Made by a program: the position numbers and the translations under genes. Shown piece by piece: positions 51,389 to 54,408 of a stretch of DNA of 54,408 nucleotides. Each line of letters starts with the position of its first letter. The first letter of the stretch is position 1. This DNA comes from a virus, in the IMG/VR virus record IMGVR_UViG_3300021424_000044, positions 1 to 54,408 of that record; one strand, 5' to 3'. The notes beneath the pieces were generated by a model. That model saw only the letters and a program-made list of their open reading frames with translations. It was not told where the DNA came from and ran no database searches.

Positions 51389-54097
51389 ATGGCCGATGAG
51401 CAGTCCGATACAAATTCTCGTGTTTTTGCCATTCGCGCATCACAGTGGATTGGTTGTTCTGGAGCGCACAAACACGAGGGTAAGTGGATGCCGTGCGAAA
51501 CGCATGAAGAACTTCTAAAAATTTCTGGTGAGGCAGAGCCAAAAAAGAAAACTGCTTTTGAAGATTTGTACAAAAGATACAACACGCGAAAAGCAAAAGG
51601 GAAAAAGAAAAAGCGCGGTTGGGAAAATTTAAGAGAATTAAGACCGCTTGGCGGGTTTGCAACACTTGAGGGCGGCGGCATAGTTTCTGCCCCAATAAAT
51701 TCAACAATTTACTCTGGTGGCGTTAAGTCATACATTCCTGGCGTAACTCCAAGAGATAATGACCCAGACGTTTTCACAGACATCGAATCGGCGCGCAAAA
51801 GAAGCAGGATGCTGGGGTGCATTGGGGTGAGAAGAATGCCTTCTGCAAGCGGAAGAACAGTTTGGATGCCGTGTACAACGAATACCGATTATGCGCGCCT
51901 TGCTGGAACGACATTTCTTGGCAGAAGAGGTCAGCAAGAAGCACAGCGCAGAATGATTAGAACGATTGTCAGAAACGAATTCCGTAACGAAGAGCGAAAC
52001 AGAAGAATTAGAAAGAAGTCACTGTTCGAGGAGTTGGTCCAAGACAAGAGTCTACTTGGAAGAGCCATAGGCAGAATAAATTCACCTGGTTCTTTGTCAA
52101 GAAGACTAAGAAGAGGAATGTCTGCTGGCGGCAGAATTGAAGGAGTACTTGACCCCCGCGTGAGAAGAGACCTTGATGGCGACGGTCTCATTTTTGATGG
52201 CACGTGGAGAGAAATGCCAGACCCAACCAGGGCGACAACCGCAGCGTCGAGAGTGCTACGAAGTTCTGGTGATGCGACACCACCAGAAATGAAATGGTGG
52301 AAATCTAAAACAGACAACACCTGGCTGACGCCAAACAGAATTGGCAAAGGGGGGAAACTCAAAGCCTCCGAAATACTCAACTTTGACAGAGTGCGCTTGC
52401 GAAAAGACAGAGACGAACAAGCCGAAGTTCTCGGTGTATCACGAGAAGTCATAGACGCCATGCACCAGCCAGGCGCATCATTGGACCCAGAGGATGCAGA
52501 CAAACTCTCCCTAAGAGCACTTGAATTGCACCCAGCGCTCATTTGGGGCGCATCATGGCTAGAGCCAGATAGGAAAAAGAAAACCAAAATACGAAGAACC
52601 AAAAGTTCACGCGGCAAGTACGGCTCGCTTGACGGAAGACAGGTTCGCGCCAAAAAACGTGGCGCTGGGGAATTGGACGACAGGGACAAGCGCGTTCTTG
52701 AAATGCGCGCAAACGGCGCAACAATGCAGGAAATAGCGGATGAACTCAAAGTAACAAAACAAAGGGCTGACCAAATTTACAAGAGGGCGGTTAAAAGAAA
52801 TACGCAAGCAGACATCAGTAGAGATGGCAGCATCCTTCGCAGTCAGGGGACAAATCTTGCGCGCGGTGACGGGATGATTCGCCGAGACGAACGTGGAAAG
52901 CCAATTCGTCAGGCAGACAGAAGAAAAGAAACCCTTGAGCAGACAATAGCCAAACTCAAAGAAATGGGTTTTTCTGATGAAGAGATAAATCTGCTTATGA
53001 CTGGTGACCGAAACACACCTGTCGATACGACCACAAGAGATGTTGATACCTCAGAGGCAAGAAGGCTTCGGTCTTCTGGTCGAGTCAATTCGCCAGTTGG
53101 TCTAAGGTCTGGCGGCTTCAGTATTAGTCAGATGGAAATAACGCCGCCCAAAGAGTGGCCAGAATCGTCAAAAACACACATGCTCAACTGGGCAAATGGA
53201 AGACCATCTTTCAATATCCCATACTCAATAAGCCAAAAACACAAGCGTGATGGAAGTCTTTCCGACAGAGAATGGAAGACGCTACTTAGGTTCTACAAGC
53301 AATGGGGCCCAGAAAATACATCTGGGAGAAGATTGCGTTCTGGTGGCGGTGGAAACATCACTGATACATACACCAATGTTGGTGCAAGAAGAATGGCACA
53401 AATCATTCTTGACAGAGTAAAGCCGCAGTCCAGAAATAAGCCAGTAGGTAAAAGACGGCACTTCCACATAATTGGTCCAGGCGGAATGGGAAAGACCACG
53501 CTGCGCGAGTTTCTAACGAAAGAAGGGGTAATACCTGGCGACGACGAAGCGGCGCTTGTTGACCCCGATTTCATCAAAATGGGAATTGTTGGGTATGAGG
53601 GTGGAAAAGGTTCAGAACTTGTTCATAGGGAGTCGGCACATTCGGCAACACATACGGTGAATGACGCGCGAAAAGAGGGCATGGACATAATCACTGAAGG
53701 AACTGGATACAGACTGCACGACTACAAAACGACAAGTGACAATACCTATGAGAAGGTGTTTCACATTCCGTACCTGCCATACGATGAAGCAGAAAGGCGA
53801 GTCCGCGTAAGAAATGCACAAGGAAAAAGACAATTGCCAGTTAGTCAAATAAGGGCCAAGGGTGCTGGCCTGTATGGATTCATAACCGACCACCTGAGAA
53901 GAGGCGAAGCGCAAACAATGTATATCTGGGACATGGACGTTCCAGAAGGGGCTGCGCCAAGGGTCATCGCAAAAATAGAAGATGGTGTTTTTCAGGCTTT
54001 TGACGAACCAAAATTCAAGGCTTGGGCCGTGCAGCACGGTGGTAGGGGTGGGGATTCCGATATCTCCTGGTTCAGGAGAAACTTCCCTTCTAAATAA
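51389..54097 (+). CDS. Polyvalent protein with helix-turn-helix and zeta-toxin-like kinase domain
   Basis: Protein of 902 residues. N-terminal part has two G-C-x-x-x-x-x motif regions (W-I-G-C-S-G and M-L-G-C-I-G-V-R-R-M, each followed by W-M-P-C), suggesting a repeated Cys-containing unit. Then L-G-R-A-I-G-R, Arg-rich sequence and the Asp/Gly module (249-281). LRSSG-type motifs occur at 290, 483, 560, 572 and 649. Residues 429-471 form a sigma-region-4/LuxR-type helix-turn-helix (G-A-T-M-Q-E-I-A-D-E-L-K-V-T-K-Q-R). Residues about 690-860 are a zeta-toxin-like P-loop kinase with G-P-G-G-M-G-K-T (K702), D-P-D-F-I-K, and E-S-A-H-S. It may phosphorylate sugar nucleotides or proteins in the host, as an inference. 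Confidence 0.8.
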   Translation: MADEQSDTNSRVFAIRASQWIGCSGAHKHEGKWMPCETHEELLKISGEAEPKKKTAFEDLYKRYNTRKAKGKKKKRGWENLRELRPLGGFATLEGGGIVSAPINSTIYSGGVKSYIPGVTPRDNDPDVFTDIESARKRSRMLGCIGVRRMPSASGRTVWMPCTTNTDYARLAGTTFLGRRGQQEAQRRMIRTIVRNEFRNEERNRRIRKKSLFEELVQDKSLLGRAIGRINSPGSLSRRLRRGMSAGGRIEGVLDPRVRRDLDGDGLIFDGTWREMPDPTRATTAASRVLRSSGDATPPEMKWWKSKTDNTWLTPNRIGKGGKLKASEILNFDRVRLRKDRDEQAEVLGVSREVIDAMHQPGASLDPEDADKLSLRALELHPALIWGASWLEPDRKKKTKIRRTKSSRGKYGSLDGRQVRAKKRGAGELDDRDKRVLEMRANGATMQEIADELKVTKQRADQIYKRAVKRNTQADISRDGSILRSQGTNLARGDGMIRRDERGKPIRQADRRKETLEQTIAKLKEMGFSDEEINLLMTGDRNTPVDTTTRDVDTSEARRLRSSGRVNSPVGLRSGGFSISQMEITPPKEWPESSKTHMLNWANGRPSFNIPYSISQKHKRDGSLSDREWKTLLRFYKQWGPENTSGRRLRSGGGGNITDTYTNVGARRMAQIILDRVKPQSRNKPVGKRRHFHIIGPGGMGKTTLREFLTKEGVIPGDDEAALVDPDFIKMGIVGYEGGKGSELVHRESAHSATHTVNDARKEGMDIITEGTGYRLHDYKTTSDNTYEKVFHIPYLPYDEAERRVRVRNAQGKRQLPVSQIRAKGAGLYGFITDHLRRGEAQTMYIWDMDVPEGAAPRVIAKIEDGVFQAFDEPKFKAWAVQHGGRGGDSDISWFRRNFPSK
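52133..52231 (+). other. Shared Asp/Gly module, copy 3 (in 902-residue protein)
   Basis: Encodes V-L-D-P-R-V-R-R-D-L-D-G-D-G-L-I-F-D-G-T then W-R-E-M-P-D-P-T-R. It is preceded by the same R-I-E-G context as copy 1, and is followed 8 residues later by an LRSSG motif. Copy 1 is followed by LRSSG after 10 residues. Confidence 0.85.
54063..54079. other. Hairpin near the end of the last large gene
   Basis: A perfect 7-bp inverted repeat (TCTCCTG / CAGGAGA) with a 3-base loop lies 16 bases before the stop of the 902-residue protein. It may be a weak terminator or mRNA-end structure ahead of the capsid gene; no U-run follows, so this is a guess. Confidence 0.3.
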
Positions 54098-54205
54098 AAC
54101 ATCTATTTACACACATTGATTTGCCCATATTTACACAAGAGTTACACTACGCAACAATTATTTTCTGTATCTTTGATACCTAAGGGCTGGGTGCTTACCT
54201 GAGCC
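54098..54205 (+). promoter_or_regulatory. Intergenic region before the capsid gene with direct repeats
   Basis: 108 bases without a gene. ATTTACACA occurs exactly at 54105-54113 and again at 54129-54137, with a related GTTACAC at 54141-54147. The next segment contains TTTCTGTATCTTT, similar to TTTCTGTATTCTTT after the portal gene (about 28901-28914). These could be promoter or operator elements for the highly expressed capsid gene, but no clear -35/-10 pair is seen. Confidence 0.35.
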
Positions 54206-54408
54206 ATGAAGCAACAAGTCCAAATACTCACAAGAAAGCAAGTCAATCACATGTCTACTCAAGACACCAGCAGATTGAACGAACTGCAGACAGCACTTCG
54301 TTCAAAGATGGCGGACAATAAGGCAATCGCCGATTCGTTCCGCGTCGAAGACGGCACCGTTGTCGTCTCTTCGGCACAAAAGAATGCGTTCGACAAGAAC
54401 ATGTCCGA
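54206..54408 (+). CDS. Putative major capsid protein, N-terminus (runs off the right edge)
   Basis: Open frame from ATG 54206 (alternative ATG 54251) to the end of the window, giving at least 67 codons. From the second ATG the product reads M-S-T-Q-D-T-S-R-L-N-E-L-Q-T-A-L-R-S-K-M, then V-V-V-S-S-A-Q-K-N-A-F-D-K-N-M-S. A helical, charged N-terminus with E-L-Q-T-A-L-R-S-K is typical of the delta-domain of HK97-fold capsid proteins, which acts as scaffold and is removed by the prohead protease. Position after the head protease and accessory genes supports this. Neither start has a good ribosome site. The call is inferred. Confidence 0.55.
   Translation, partial: MKQQVQILTRKQVNHMSTQDTSRLNELQTALRSKMADNKAIADSFRVEDGTVVVSSAQKNAFDKNMS

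Noticed and set aside
30431-53347. LRSSG sites as a DNA repeat or recombination hot spot
   Set aside because: Codons differ between copies and flanking DNA shows no similarity, so selection acts on the protein sequence.

Overview
The window is part of the genome of a tailed double-stranded DNA phage with a contractile tail (a myovirus). The direct evidence is a tail sheath, tail tube, tape measure, gpJ-, gpW/gp25- and gpI-like baseplate proteins, a portal, a terminase large subunit, a prohead protease and, at the right edge, what looks like the start of a HK97-fold major capsid protein. I saw no integrase, tRNA, rRNA, CRISPR array or insertion sequence. The host cannot be read directly. An r1t-type holin and a C-terminal module resembling one common in actinobacteriophage head proteins make an actinobacterial host plausible, but this is inference.

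Layout. Bases 1-26657 are read on the minus strand, so the gene order runs right to left. First comes the terminase large subunit, then a compact replication/recombination/modification block (a gene of unknown role, a Rad52-like annealing protein, a Cas4/RecB-like nuclease, a HNH protein, RuvC, a coiled-coil protein, and a ParB-like / PAPS-reductase-like / ParB-like trio). After it come connector and tail-completion proteins, sheath, tube, tail assembly chaperone with a -1 frameshift extension, tape measure, hub, spike, baseplate wedge proteins, holin and tail fibres. At about 26.7 kb the strand switches between terminase and portal, and a perfect 11-bp inverted repeat lies at the switch. Bases 26699-54408 are read on the plus strand: a small membrane protein, portal, a prohead protease fused to a long tail, an acidic zinc-ribbon/PepSY-like protein, five genes in one coupled run around two giant proteins (2337 and 2288 residues), a 902-residue protein, and the start of the capsid gene.

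The most unusual part is the roughly 25 kb between portal and capsid gene. Four large proteins there (1161, 2337, 2288 and 902 residues), and also the tape measure, carry a recurrent five-residue motif of the form L-R-S-[S/G/A]-G, about 21 copies in all. The copies use different synonymous codons, so they look selected as protein and not as DNA. Three of the large proteins also share an Asp/Gly-rich calcium-loop-like module preceded by an Arg/Ala-rich amphipathic stretch, and two others carry a paired-Cys module in the equivalent place. C-terminal or internal domains include two HExxH zincin-like sites, an ADP-ribosyltransferase-like region, one or two kinase-like folds, a sigma-region-4-like helix-turn-helix and a zeta-toxin-like P-loop kinase. 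My reading, which is inference, is that these are capsid-internal polyvalent proteins. They would be targeted to the prohead by a shared signal, possibly processed by the fused head protease at the LRSSG sites, and injected with the DNA to act on the host.
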